52,930 nucleotides of DNA from Pseudomonas sp. ZH-FAD (GTDB lineage: Bacteria > Pseudomonadota > Gammaproteobacteria > Pseudomonadales > Pseudomonadaceae): positions 1-52,930 of the forward strand of contig NZ_PGLR01000042.1 of NCBI RefSeq assembly GCF_002803095.1, written 5' to 3'. Position 1 is the stretch's first letter, and every line of letters starts with the position of its first letter. Both the position numbers and the translations under genes were made by a program. Of this stretch, positions 7,288 to 16,303 are shown one piece after another. The notes beneath the pieces are model-generated. The model saw only the letters and a list, made by a program, of their open reading frames with translations, made no database searches and was not told where the DNA came from.

Positions 7288-8744
7288 AGATATCGACATT
7301 TGGTTTTGCGGTCGCCGTGCTGACCGTGGGCATTGGCGCGGCGGGCGGTGGCTACTGGCTGGCCCAGCGGCAAGCCAAACACGAGCTACTGCCTAGCTCC
7401 GCACCGACGGACGAGCGCAAGGTGCTCTATTGGTACGACCCTATGCAGCCTGAGCAGCGCTTCGATAAACCGGGCAAGTCACCTTTCATGGATATGGAAC
7501 TTGTCCCTAAATACGCAGGATCCGAGCAGGATCCGTCTGTCCTGAGCATCCCCGCTCAAGCCGTGCAGAACCTCGGAATGCGAACCTCGATGGTGATCCG
7601 AGGTGTACTGCCCTCGGATATCGAGGCGGTGGGTTCCCTGGCCTATAACCAGCGAGAAGTGGCGAACCTCCAGGCCCGCGCCGGCGGATTCGTCGAGCGG
7701 GTTTACGGTCGCGCCCCGGGCGATGTGCTGCCTGCCGGAGCCCCCCTGGTCGACCTGCTGATTCCCGAATGGTCCGCCGCGCAGTTGGAGTTCCTGGCGG
7801 TACTGCGTACCGCTGACACTCGCTTGATAAGTGCGGCCCAAGAGCGCCTGCGCCTGCTTGGCATGCCTCAAACGTTGATCGAGCAGGTCCGCCGCAGCGG
7901 CAAACCACGGGCGGTGCAAACCCTCACCACACCTATCAGCGGCGAGCTCCAAGCCTTGCAGGTACGCGCCGGGATGACCGTCGAAGCCGGGCAGGATCTG
8001 GCGTTGATTAACGGGCTATCCAGTGTCTGGCTCGATGCGGCGATACCCGAGGCCATGGCCGGAAGTATCCAGGTCGGGGACGAGATCCGCGCCAACCTGA
8101 CGGCCTTTCCTGATCGACCGCTGCTGGGCCGCGTCATAGCCTTGCTGCCGAGTGCCGATCCGCAAACACGCACGCTCACGGTACGCAGCGAGCTACCCAA
8201 CCCTGCCGGTAAGTTGCGCCCCGGCATGTTCGCCGCCGTACGCCTGAACAGTGCCGTCGAACAATCCACGCTTCTTGTGCCGAGTGAAGCCGTGATTCGC
8301 ACCGGGAAGCGTGCGTTGGTGATGCTGGTAGAAGGCGATGGGCGCTACCGCCCCCTGGAAATAACCTTGGGCCGCGAGGCTGATGGGCGTCTGGAGGTGT
8401 TGTCCGGTCTTGAGGAGGGTCAGGCGGTCGTTACCTCCGGCCAGTTCCTCATCGATTCGGAGGCCAGCCTACAGGGTGTCATGGCCAGCCATGCCGAGCA
8501 GGACAATAAGAAGGAACTACATGAGGCCCATGGTGTGATTCGTGCTCTGGACGCGGAGTCAGTCACCCTGGAGCACGGGCCCTTCGAGAGCCTGAATATG
8601 CCAGGTATGACCATGGCTTTTCCATTGGTCAGCTCAGAAGTAGCTGTGGGACTTAAGCCAGGAGATCACGTACGTATCGGCGCCCGCCAGAAAAACTCCG
8701 GCCTGATGATCGAGCAGCTCAGCAAGGAAGGAGACCAGCCATGA
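7284..8744 (+). CDS. cusB: RND periplasmic adaptor CusB with C-terminal CusF-like domain
   Basis: This 486-residue membrane-fusion protein has an N-terminal membrane anchor. A heavy-metal-binding domain follows (YWYDPMQPEQ, SPFMDMELVPKY), then the lipoyl/alpha-hairpin/beta-barrel core (about 75-390, with RAGGFVERVYGRAPGDVLPAG). The C-terminal domain (about 410-486) resembles CusF (GVIRALDAESVTLEHGPF, NMPGMTMAF). Where CusF has NWPxMTM the motif here is NMPGMTM, so the Trp that caps Cu(I) in CusF appears replaced by Met. Overlaps with cusC and cusA indicate one polycistronic unit. Confidence 0.93.
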   Translation: MKISTFGFAVAVLTVGIGAAGGGYWLAQRQAKHELLPSSAPTDERKVLYWYDPMQPEQRFDKPGKSPFMDMELVPKYAGSEQDPSVLSIPAQAVQNLGMRTSMVIRGVLPSDIEAVGSLAYNQREVANLQARAGGFVERVYGRAPGDVLPAGAPLVDLLIPEWSAAQLEFLAVLRTADTRLISAAQERLRLLGMPQTLIEQVRRSGKPRAVQTLTTPISGELQALQVRAGMTVEAGQDLALINGLSSVWLDAAIPEAMAGSIQVGDEIRANLTAFPDRPLLGRVIALLPSADPQTRTLTVRSELPNPAGKLRPGMFAAVRLNSAVEQSTLLVPSEAVIRTGKRALVMLVEGDGRYRPLEITLGREADGRLEVLSGLEEGQAVVTSGQFLIDSEASLQGVMASHAEQDNKKELHEAHGVIRALDAESVTLEHGPFESLNMPGMTMAFPLVSSEVAVGLKPGDHVRIGARQKNSGLMIEQLSKEGDQP

Positions 8745-11700
8745 TCGCACGCCTGATCCACTGGTCTATCGGCAATCGCTTTCTGGTGCTGCTGGCGACC
8801 CTGTTCATCACCGCCCTGGGCATCTGGTCGCTGCGCAACACGCCGTTGGATGCACTGCCGGACCTATCTGACACCCAGGTCATCATCAGAACCAGCTTTC
8901 CCGGACAGGCACCGCAGATCGTCGAGAACCAGGTGACCTACCCACTGGCCACAACCATGCTCTCGGTACCGGGGGCGAAGACGGTGCGCGGCTACTCGTT
9001 CTTCGGCGACTCCTTCGTTTATGTGCTGTTCGAGGACGATACCGACCTCTACTGGGCACGCTCGCGGGTGCTGGAGTACCTCAACCAGGCGCAGGAACGC
9101 CTGCCCGAGGGTGTTACCACCACCCTTGGGCCGGATGCCACCGGCGTGGGCTGGATCTACCAGTACGCCTTGGTCGACCGCAGCGGCCAGCATGATCTTG
9201 CCCAGCTGCGGGCACTGCAGGACTGGTTCCTTAAGTACGAACTCAAGAGCCTGCCCAACGTAGCCGAAGTGGCCACCCTCGGCGGCATGGTCAAGCAATA
9301 CCAAGTGCTGCTCGATCCCCAGAAGCTGGTGGCTTATGGGGTAACTCAGCAGGAGGTCGAAGCGGCGCTGAAGAGCGCCAATCAGGAAACCGGCGGCGCC
9401 ATCCTGGAGCTGGCAGAGCGCGAGTACATGGTCCGGGCTTCAGGTTATCTAGAGAGCCTGGCGGATTTCCGCAATGTGCCGCTGCGGGCTTCGGCCAGCG
9501 GAGTTCCGGTGCTGCTGGGTCAGGTGGCCACCATTCAGTTGGGGCCAGAGATGCGTCGTGGCATTGCCGAGCTGGATGGCCAGGGTGAAGTTGTAGGTGG
9601 CGTGGTCATCTTGCGCTCCGGAAAGAATGCCCGCGATACCATCGCTGCGGTGAAGACCAAGCTGGACAGCCTGAAGGGCAGCTTGCCGGCCGGCGTCGAG
9701 GTGGTCACCACCTATGACCGTTCGCAATTGATCGACCGCGCCATCGATAACCTCAGCTACAAGCTGCTGGAAGAGTTCGCGGTGGTTGCCCTGGTTTGCC
9801 TGATCTTCCTCTGGCACCTGCGCTCGTCGCTGGTCGCGATCATCACCCTGCCCCTGGGCATCCTGATGGCCTTCATCGTCATGCGCTACCAGGGCGTCAA
9901 TGCCAACATCATGTCGCTCGGCGGGATCGCAATCGCCATCGGCGCCATGGTCGATGCCGCCGTGGTGATGATCGAGAACGCGCACAAGCACATCGAGGCC
10001 TGGAAGGCTCGACACCCCGGTGAACCGCTTCAGGGCGAGGCGCACTGGCGGGTGATCGGCGAAGCTGCGGCCGAGGTCGGGCCGGCGCTGTTCTTCAGCC
10101 TTTTGATCATCACCCTGTCTTTCCTCCCGGTCTTCACCCTGGAGGCCCAGGAGGGTCGCCTGTTTGGCCCGCTGGCATTCACCAAGACCTATGCCATGGC
10201 TGCCGCTGCTGGCCTCTCGATCACCTTGGTACCGGTGCTGATGGGCTATTGGATTCGTGGGCATATCCCCAGCGAACAACAGAACCCCTTGAATCGTTGG
10301 CTGATCGGTGCATACCGGCCGGTGCTGGAGTGGGTGCTGGCTTGGCCTAAGGTGACCCTAGCGCTGGCCTTGCTAGTGTTTTTGTCCAGTCTCTGGCCCC
10401 TCAGCAGACTCGGAGGAGAGTTTCTACCGCCGATGGACGAGGGCGACCTGTTGTACATGCCATCAGCCCTGCCCGGCTTGCCGGCCAGCAAGGCCACCCA
10501 GCTGCTGCAGCAAACCAACCGGATGATCCTCACGGTGCCCGAAGTGGCACGGGTATTCGGCAAGGCCGGGCGAGCAGAGACCGCCACCGATCCAGCACCG
10601 CTGGAAATGTTCGAGACCACGGTGCAGTTCAAACCACGCGATCAATGGCGCGCGGGGATGACACCCGAAAAGCTGATCGAGGAACTGGATCGCGCGGTAA
10701 AAGTTCCGGGGCTGTCCAATATCTGGGTGCCGCCCATCCGCAACCGCATCGACATGCTGGCGACGGGGATCAAGAGCCCCATTGGGGTGAAAGTGTCCGG
10801 AACCTCCTTGGTCGACATCGAGCGCATAACGCGCGATATCGAGGCCGTGGCCAAAGAGGTGCCTGGGGTGAGTTCGGCCTTGGCAGAACGCCTTACTGGC
10901 GGCCGTTACGTGGACATCCAGATCGATCGACTGGCCGCGGCGCGCTATGGCCTGAGCATCGCCGATGTGCAGGCGGTGGTATCGGGCGCCATCGGCGGCA
11001 GCAATATTGGTGAGACGGTTGAAGGACTGGCCCGCTTCCCGATCAACCTGCGCTATCCCAAGGAGTGGCGAGACAGTCCGCAGGCACTACGGCGTATGCC
11101 GATCCTCACGCAAGCCGGCCAGCAGATCACCTTGGGCACCGTCGCCCAGGTTAGTCTGACCGAAGGGCCGCCAATGCTGCGCAGCGAGAACGGGCGTCTG
11201 TCCGGTTGGGTCTATGTCGATGTCCGTGGGCGCGACCTGGCATCGACCGTGCGCGAGTTGCAGCAACGCGTAGCTGAGCAGGTACAACTCGATGCTGGCA
11301 TGACCGTCTCCTACTCCGGTCAGTTCGAGTTCCTGGAGCGTGCCAATGCGCGGCTGGCCTGGGTGGTGCCGGCGACTTTGTTGATTATCTTCGTGCTGCT
11401 CTACCTGACCTTCAGCCGCTTCAGCGAGGCCCTGCTGATCATGGCCACCCTGCCCTTCGCCCTATCGGGCGGCATCTGGCTGCTCTACTGGTTCGGCTTC
11501 AACCTCTCGGTCGCCACCGGCGTGGGCTTCATTGCCCTGGCCGGCGTCTCGGCAGAGTTCGGGGTAATCATGCTGCTGTACCTGAAGAATGCCTGGCATG
11601 CACGTATAGATTCCGGGCGCAGCGGTGATCCGGCCCTACTGGAGGCAATTCGTGAAGGTGCAGTGCTGCGCGTGCGGCCCAAGGTGATGACGGTGGCCGT

Positions 11701-11890
11701 GATCATCGCCGGCCTGCTGCCGATCCTCTGGGGCGGTGGTGCCGGTTCCGAGGTGATGAAGCGCATCGCCGCGCCCATGGTCGGCGGCATGATTACCGCG
11801 CCGCTGATGTCCATGCTGGTTTTGCCGGCCGCCTACTGGCTGATGCGAAGGCAGCGTACACAGAAGGTTCGCGCACCGCAGGAGCTATAG
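8741..11890 (+). CDS. cusA: CusA-type Cu(I)/Ag(I) RND efflux permease
   Basis: This 1049-residue inner-membrane proton antiporter of the HME-RND family has twelve predicted membrane segments and two large periplasmic loops. It carries the motif AIGAMVDAAVVMIENAHKH, the Cu/Ag-type variant of the family signature with its proton-relay Asp. PLEMFETT and RNRIDMLATG hold two of the three Met residues used by E. coli CusA. The third position (AARYGM in E. coli) reads AARYGL here. The 4-bp overlap with cusB and full length support an intact operon. Confidence 0.95.
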   Translation: MIARLIHWSIGNRFLVLLATLFITALGIWSLRNTPLDALPDLSDTQVIIRTSFPGQAPQIVENQVTYPLATTMLSVPGAKTVRGYSFFGDSFVYVLFEDDTDLYWARSRVLEYLNQAQERLPEGVTTTLGPDATGVGWIYQYALVDRSGQHDLAQLRALQDWFLKYELKSLPNVAEVATLGGMVKQYQVLLDPQKLVAYGVTQQEVEAALKSANQETGGAILELAEREYMVRASGYLESLADFRNVPLRASASGVPVLLGQVATIQLGPEMRRGIAELDGQGEVVGGVVILRSGKNARDTIAAVKTKLDSLKGSLPAGVEVVTTYDRSQLIDRAIDNLSYKLLEEFAVVALVCLIFLWHLRSSLVAIITLPLGILMAFIVMRYQGVNANIMSLGGIAIAIGAMVDAAVVMIENAHKHIEAWKARHPGEPLQGEAHWRVIGEAAAEVGPALFFSLLIITLSFLPVFTLEAQEGRLFGPLAFTKTYAMAAAAGLSITLVPVLMGYWIRGHIPSEQQNPLNRWLIGAYRPVLEWVLAWPKVTLALALLVFLSSLWPLSRLGGEFLPPMDEGDLLYMPSALPGLPASKATQLLQQTNRMILTVPEVARVFGKAGRAETATDPAPLEMFETTVQFKPRDQWRAGMTPEKLIEELDRAVKVPGLSNIWVPPIRNRIDMLATGIKSPIGVKVSGTSLVDIERITRDIEAVAKEVPGVSSALAERLTGGRYVDIQIDRLAAARYGLSIADVQAVVSGAIGGSNIGETVEGLARFPINLRYPKEWRDSPQALRRMPILTQAGQQITLGTVAQVSLTEGPPMLRSENGRLSGWVYVDVRGRDLASTVRELQQRVAEQVQLDAGMTVSYSGQFEFLERANARLAWVVPATLLIIFVLLYLTFSRFSEALLIMATLPFALSGGIWLLYWFGFNLSVATGVGFIALAGVSAEFGVIMLLYLKNAWHARIDSGRSGDPALLEAIREGAVLRVRPKVMTVAVIIAGLLPILWGGGAGSEVMKRIAAPMVGGMITAPLMSMLVLPAAYWLMRRQRTQKVRAPQEL

Positions 11891-11898
11891 CTTTACAA

Positions 11899-11936
11899 AC
11901 CCGGGCAAGCCACGCGCCAAGCTGACTCGCCCGGGT
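11899..11936 (+). terminator. Possible hairpin after cusA
   Basis: Perfect 8-bp stem ACCCGGGC/GCCCGGGT with a 22-nt loop just after the cusA stop. No T-tract follows, so intrinsic termination is doubtful. Confidence 0.35.
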
Positions 11937-11951
11937 AACGCGGCAGGAAGC

Positions 11952-11967
11952 ATTACGGCGATGTAAC
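11952..11967. promoter_or_regulatory. CopR-like box upstream of the PtrA/DUF2790 gene
   Basis: ATTAC-GGCGA-TGTAAC fits the TTAC-N6-GTAA inverted repeat seen elsewhere in this copper block. It is 69 bp upstream of the start at 12036. Confidence 0.5.
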
Positions 11968-12035
11968 TTTGACTTCATTTTTATGACAGGTTGAGCGGAT
12001 ATATTTTAATCACCACCTTGAAGGAGTGATTAAAC

Positions 12036-12368
12036 ATGAAAAGCCTCAAAGTTATTGCAGCCCTTGCCGCTATGGTTGTTTCCTCTGCCACTCTGGCAGA
12101 AGGCGGCGCTGATCGTGTTTATGGTCGGATGATTCAGGCCAATGAGCAGGCCATGCAAGAGTATGCTGCCGCTAACGGAAAGAATCCGCCTGAAGTTATT
12201 CATTACCGCTACGGCATGAAACTCGATATCGCCAGGGTCGTGGCCACTACCCCGACGGACTCTAGCTGCGGTGTGATGCCGGCCCAGATGACCTACGAGG
12301 ACTCCAATGGCGATCTGAATATTCTTGAATACCGGGCAGCCGGGACAGGTTGCCGTAATCAAAACTAG
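12036..12368 (+). CDS. Secreted protein with PtrA-like N-terminus and DUF2790 domain
   Basis: This 110-residue protein has a signal peptide cleaved near ATLA-EGG. The start of the mature chain, AEGGADRVYGRM, matches the PtrA-type small proteins at 18617-18823 and 29138-29497. The C-terminal half (about 50-110) is DUF2790: YRYGMKLDIARVV, a Cys in SSCGVMPAQMTYED, and TGCRNQN at the end. The two Cys may form a disulfide. DUF2790 proteins are Pseudomonas-restricted periplasmic proteins, several of them copper-inducible. A strong AAGGAG site lies 9 bp before the ATG. Confidence 0.85.
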   Translation: MKSLKVIAALAAMVVSSATLAEGGADRVYGRMIQANEQAMQEYAAANGKNPPEVIHYRYGMKLDIARVVATTPTDSSCGVMPAQMTYEDSNGDLNILEYRAAGTGCRNQN

Positions 12369-12383
12369 ATAAATGACATCGCG

Positions 12384-12399
12384 CTGACTGAAATGTAAT
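12384..12399. promoter_or_regulatory. CopR-like box upstream of the OprD-family porin
   Basis: CTGACT-GAAAT-GTAAT differs at one base from the CTGACA-N5-GTAAT consensus reported for Pseudomonas CopR. It lies 127 bp upstream of the porin start, just after the DUF2790 gene. Confidence 0.55.
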
Positions 12400-12525
12400 T
12401 TCCAAGTCACCCTGACGTTATTTGGCATGTGGAAATATGACCAAGGCGTGCCTGGCTATGCCCGGCGCGCTTGGCACATATATGCGACCACACAATGACA
12501 ACTGCCAATAACATCAGGAGCATTT

Positions 12526-13851
12526 ATGAATAACAGAACCCTGTTAGGACTTTCTCTGCTCACTCTGAGCGTCAGTACCGGGCAAGCTGCAATGGCCGCC
12601 GGCGAGAAAGGCGAGGGATTTATCGAAGGCAGCAGCCTGACCATCCTCAATCGAAACCTCTACTTCAACCGCGATTTCCGTAAAGGCCAGTCCAGCAGCT
12701 CGGGTAATGGCTATTCGGAAGAGTGGGCGCATGGCGTGATAGGCCGATTCGAGTCTGGTTTCACCGAGGGCACCATAGGTTTTGGTGTCGATGCCTTTGC
12801 CATGCTAGGGCTCAAGCTTGACACCGGCGACGGCCGTTCTGGAGCAGGCGGCACAGTCGACGTGATGCCTTACAACAGCCTCGGGCAGGCTGAGGACAAC
12901 TACTCAAAACTGGGGGGCGCGGTGAAAACTCGGTTCATGGATACCGAGATCAAGGTAGGCGACGTCTTTCCCGTCAGCCCGGTCGTCCAATACGGTGATG
13001 CACGGCTTTTACCGGAGAGTTTCCGAGGTGTCACCGTGGTCAACAGCAGCGTGGAAGGACTGTCGCTTCAGGGCGGTCGCCTCCACTCGATGAGCCAACC
13101 CAATACCAGCAGCATGCGCGACGGCTTCGCTACCTTCTACGCGGGCGAAGTGGACTCGCCATGGATCGCCTATTTCGGTGGTGATTACACGCTTAATGAC
13201 AACGTCGGCTTTAGTCTCTACACCAGCCGCCTCAAGGATGCCTGGAATCAATATTACGCGGGCACCACGCTGAGCTACCCGCTTGCGGACGATGTCGCCT
13301 TGATCGGCGGGCTGAACTACTACAAGGCGGTCGATGAAGGGAAGCAGCTCCTCGGGAGCTTCGATAACAACATCTGGAGCGGCAAGGTCGGCATCCAATT
13401 CGGCGCTCATACAGTGCTGGTGGGTCTCCAGCGCAACAATGGCGATGATGACTTCGACTACTTGCGCCAATCGGACTCCATCTACCTCGACAACTCCATC
13501 CAGTACAGCGACTTCAACTCGCCGAAGGAGAAGTCATGGCAAGTGCGCTATGACCTGGATATGGAGCCTTTCGGCGTGCCTGGATTGAGCTTCATGACTC
13601 GATATGCCCAGGGCTGGGATGCCGACTATAGCAACGCCAACGAAGTCTATATGCGCCGTGATGACAACGGCGATCCGTTGACCAACCAGAAGCGCTGGGA
13701 GCGGGACATCGAGGCCAAGTACGTTGTGCAGTCAGGGTCGTTGAAGGACATGTCCTTTCGCATTCGACAAGCCACGACTCGCGCCACCGACTTCGAGTCG
13801 GATTTGGATGAGTTCCGCCTGATTGTCGAGTACCCGCTGGAAGTTCTCTAA
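12526..13851 (+). CDS. OprD-family outer-membrane porin
   Basis: This 441-residue protein has an N-terminal signal peptide (ending AAMAAGE) and OprD-family hallmarks: GFIEGSSLTILNRNLYFNRD at the N-terminus, DAFAMLGLKLDTG, LPESFRGV, and a C-terminal beta-strand ending FRLIVEYPLEVL. OprD channels take up small nutrients such as amino acids. The position in a copper cluster behind a CopR-like box suggests copper-controlled expression, a link known for OprD repression via CzcRS/CopRS in P. aeruginosa. The substrate is unknown. Confidence 0.92.
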   Translation: MNNRTLLGLSLLTLSVSTGQAAMAAGEKGEGFIEGSSLTILNRNLYFNRDFRKGQSSSSGNGYSEEWAHGVIGRFESGFTEGTIGFGVDAFAMLGLKLDTGDGRSGAGGTVDVMPYNSLGQAEDNYSKLGGAVKTRFMDTEIKVGDVFPVSPVVQYGDARLLPESFRGVTVVNSSVEGLSLQGGRLHSMSQPNTSSMRDGFATFYAGEVDSPWIAYFGGDYTLNDNVGFSLYTSRLKDAWNQYYAGTTLSYPLADDVALIGGLNYYKAVDEGKQLLGSFDNNIWSGKVGIQFGAHTVLVGLQRNNGDDDFDYLRQSDSIYLDNSIQYSDFNSPKEKSWQVRYDLDMEPFGVPGLSFMTRYAQGWDADYSNANEVYMRRDDNGDPLTNQKRWERDIEAKYVVQSGSLKDMSFRIRQATTRATDFESDLDEFRLIVEYPLEVL

Positions 13852-13860
13852 CCCTGGCAA

Positions 13861-13885
13861 GCGAGCGGGTTGATTGCCCGCTCGC
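13861..13885 (+). terminator. Strong GC hairpin after the porin
   Basis: 9-bp perfect stem GCGAGCGGG/CCCGCTCGC with a 7-nt loop, 10 bp after the porin stop. There is only a short CTCCTT tail, so termination is weak or works together with the next hairpin. Confidence 0.5.
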
Positions 13886-13938
13886 TCCTTGGTCCTGCTG
13901 TCCCCTCGTAGTGCTCCTTTGGTTTGGAGACAGCCCTT

Positions 13939-13960
13939 GGCGCCCTAGGGCGCCTTTTTT
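13939..13960 (+). terminator. Rho-independent terminator
   Basis: Perfect palindrome GGCGCCCTAGGGCGCC followed by six T (13955-13960). It ends rightward transcription from the porin side, facing the leftward cop operon. Confidence 0.8.
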
Positions 13961-14028
13961 ACTTAGGTTAAAGGACGTATGAAAATGAGTCGGCCACTAC
14001 ACACAAGCGGCCGTGCTGGCAGGCAGTA

Positions 14029-14472
14029 CTACTGGGCGGGATATTCTGCAACGACCTGATCAGAACCCGTCTTGGTCAAGCCAATGACCTGGTAGGCATG
14101 CTGTACGCCATCGACTTCCATGCCGGGGGAGCCCGCCGGCATCCCGGGAACAGCGATGCCCAGCAGATCATCGCGCTTGGTGAGTTCGATGACCTGAGCC
14201 GCCGGCACATGACCTTCGACGAACTTGCCGTCAATCACCGCGGTGTGGCAAGACGCCAACCGCGGCGCGACGCCCAGTCTTTGCTTCACTGCTGTCATGT
14301 TGCTTTCAACATGGTCGACGACTTTGAAGCCATTCGCTTCGAGGTGTGAAATCCACTTCTTGCAACATCCGCAATTGGCATCACGATGGGCATCAATCGT
14401 CAGGGCATCAGCTGCTTGAACCGCAGACGTGACGGAGAGAGCGGCCAGTAAGGCCAGATATTTAGCTTTCAT
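14029..14472 (-). CDS. copG: CopG-type DUF411 copper protein
   Basis: This 147-residue periplasmic protein starts at ATG 14472 (MKAKYLALLAAL, signal peptide ending VQA-AD). A longer frame from 14592 has no ribosome-binding logic and overlaps the cytochrome gene extensively. DUF411 features are the CGCC motif in DANCGCCKKW, SCHTAVIDGKFVEGHVPA, and GIAVPGMPAGSPGME. CopG of P. aeruginosa is known to bind a Cys-bridged copper cluster through the CxCC motif and further Cys/His/Met. It is the last gene of the leftward cop operon and overlaps the cytochrome stop by 11 bp. Confidence 0.9.
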   Translation of the reverse strand: MKAKYLALLAALSVTSAVQAADALTIDAHRDANCGCCKKWISHLEANGFKVVDHVESNMTAVKQRLGVAPRLASCHTAVIDGKFVEGHVPAAQVIELTKRDDLLGIAVPGMPAGSPGMEVDGVQHAYQVIGLTKTGSDQVVAEYPAQ

Positions 14473-15304
14473 GTACGTGCTCTTTGCCATCGGCGTGGGT
14501 GTGGGTCTTGGGCGAGGCATTCGGAGCCTGCTCGGCGTGATGATCACCTCCGTTGGACGACGCCTCATCTCCAGCATGGTGGTCATCGCCACTCATATCC
14601 GAATGGTGACCTGCCTTAGGTGCGGAGCCACCCTCGCTATCCGTAGCCGCGGCATCGTGATGACCAGGCTCTCCAGCATCACCTGATCCATGATGGTCAT
14701 CGCCTCCGCCACTATTGTCATGATGGCCAGGCTTGTTGTCGCCGTGCTGTCCTTCATGGTTATGCATCTGCGTTTCCCCACCACCGTGCTGATGGCCGCC
14801 ACTGGATGCGACGAGTGTTTGGTATTGCTTGGCATCCATCGTCGGCAGTTGGTTGAGGAAGGCAACCATGCCCCAGATGTACTCGTCTCCCATGCTCTTG
14901 CCCCACGCAGGCATACCCGTTGCCTTGATGCCATGCTTGATCACCCAGAACGCTGCTGACGGATTGCCATCGACACCGATCTTGGCGAGGTTGGGGGGCG
15001 CAGGATAAAGCGATTGGCTTAGCTCGGTCTCCGCCACACCTGGCGCCAAATGACAGCCGATACACATGGCGTTGTAGTTGCCCGCACCGGCGCGAATAAG
15101 AGCTTGATCATCCAGGTTGGGAACCTCGATGTCCCGCGAACGGACTTCGATAGAGCGGTCACGGGCCATCGTGAGAAACGCATACACTGCAGGAAAATGG
15201 GGATCGTCGGCCCCCACGTTGACCACGCCAAAGTAGGCGCCGGCCAGGACAGCTGTGCTACCGACCACGCCGGCCGCCACCAAAGTTTTAATTGTTCTTT
15301 TCAT
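14462..15304 (-). CDS. Membrane-anchored cytochrome c with long His-rich tail
   Basis: This 280-residue protein has an N-terminal hydrophobic anchor or signal, a haem site CIGCH (81-85) and the likely axial Met in KATGMPAW (131). From about residue 165 to 280 the chain is low-complexity, packed with His, Asp, Gly and Ser (for example HHGSGDAGEPGHHD, DGKEHVHES). It looks like a metal-buffering tail. It lies between copB and copG with very short gaps. A role in electron supply or Cu redox control for the CopA/CopG pair is inference. Confidence 0.87.
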   Translation of the reverse strand: MKRTIKTLVAAGVVGSTAVLAGAYFGVVNVGADDPHFPAVYAFLTMARDRSIEVRSRDIEVPNLDDQALIRAGAGNYNAMCIGCHLAPGVAETELSQSLYPAPPNLAKIGVDGNPSAAFWVIKHGIKATGMPAWGKSMGDEYIWGMVAFLNQLPTMDAKQYQTLVASSGGHQHGGGETQMHNHEGQHGDNKPGHHDNSGGGDDHHGSGDAGEPGHHDAAATDSEGGSAPKAGHHSDMSGDDHHAGDEASSNGGDHHAEQAPNASPKTHTHADGKEHVHES

Positions 15305-15313
15305 GTCAGGTTC

Positions 15314-16303
15314 TCAAAACCACATCCGGATACCGGCGACAAAACGCGCCTCGTCTACATCACCGCCCTCGTCGCGCACCATGTCTGCCGTGTTGCCATA
15401 GGAGCGGCTCCAGGAAACCCCGATATAGGGGGCAAACTGCCTGACAATCTCGTAACGCAGACGCAAGCCGAGCTCGGTATTTGCCAACCCAGACCCCACA
15501 CCTCGCTCAGGATCGTTCTTGCCGTAGAAGTTCATTTCGGCAGTTGGCTGGAGAATCAGCCGGTTGGTCAGCAGAATGTCGTACTCGCCCTCCAGTCGGG
15601 CAGCAGTTTGGCCATTCTCGCCGACGAAGGCCGTGGCTTCGGCCTCAAAGGCGTAAAGCGCCATGCCCTGGATACCGAAGGCGGCCCAAGTCTGCGGCGA
15701 CTCCGGTTTGAAGTCCTGGCGAACGCCCGCGACGACATCCCACCAAGGGCCGATCGAGCGGCCGTACAGCAGCTGTAATTCAGCATCCTCGGTCACGCCG
15801 TTGGTACGCTCGCCTTCGGAGCGGAACCAGACCCGGTTGATATCACCGCCTACCCAGCCCGACGCATCCCAGGCCAGGGTGCTGCCCTCATCTGCGTCCT
15901 GGTATTCGAGCTGATCGAGCAGGAAAAAACTGTTGATGGCGCTGTCGTGAACCTTGTGGCCAGGTAATGGCGGGAAAGCCGCTTGGCGATCAGCATCCGT
16001 CAGAACGGGAATCGGCGTACGGCTGGTGGTTCTCGGGGCTTCAGCGGAGCCATGGTTCATCTTTGAATGATCCATGCCCTCCATCTGTCCTTGCATGGCG
16101 CCATGCCCCATCTTGCTGTGATCCATAGCCTGGGCCTTCTCTTGGCTCTGGCCGTGGCCCATCTGGCTGTGGTCCATCGACATGGAGCCGTGCCCCATTG
16201 CCGAATGATCCATTTCTTCCGCAGCCTGGGTAACGCCGCCGCTGAGTGCACTCAGCGACACGGCCAGCGCTATGAGGGACGGGCGTGAAAACCTAGTGGT
16301 CAT
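15314..16303 (-). CDS. copB: Copper resistance outer-membrane protein CopB
   Basis: The start chosen is the ATG at 16303 (MTTRFSRPSLIAL), giving 329 residues. The longer frame to 16336 overlaps the upstream gene further. The signal peptide ends near TQA-AEE. A Met/His-rich region with MDHSxMGHG repeats (about 25-95) precedes a CopB beta-barrel of about 230 residues ending in an aromatic residue (AGIRMWF), typical of outer-membrane insertion. It is paired with CopA for periplasmic copper handling. Confidence 0.93.
   Translation of the reverse strand: MTTRFSRPSLIALAVSLSALSGGVTQAAEEMDHSAMGHGSMSMDHSQMGHGQSQEKAQAMDHSKMGHGAMQGQMEGMDHSKMNHGSAEAPRTTSRTPIPVLTDADRQAAFPPLPGHKVHDSAINSFFLLDQLEYQDADEGSTLAWDASGWVGGDINRVWFRSEGERTNGVTEDAELQLLYGRSIGPWWDVVAGVRQDFKPESPQTWAAFGIQGMALYAFEAEATAFVGENGQTAARLEGEYDILLTNRLILQPTAEMNFYGKNDPERGVGSGLANTELGLRLRYEIVRQFAPYIGVSWSRSYGNTADMVRDEGGDVDEARFVAGIRMWF

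Noticed and set aside
9449..10279. 276-codon frame on the minus strand opposite cusA
   Set aside because: Antisense shadow of a GC-rich gene; the composition is Asp/His/Gln-rich with no recognisable domain.
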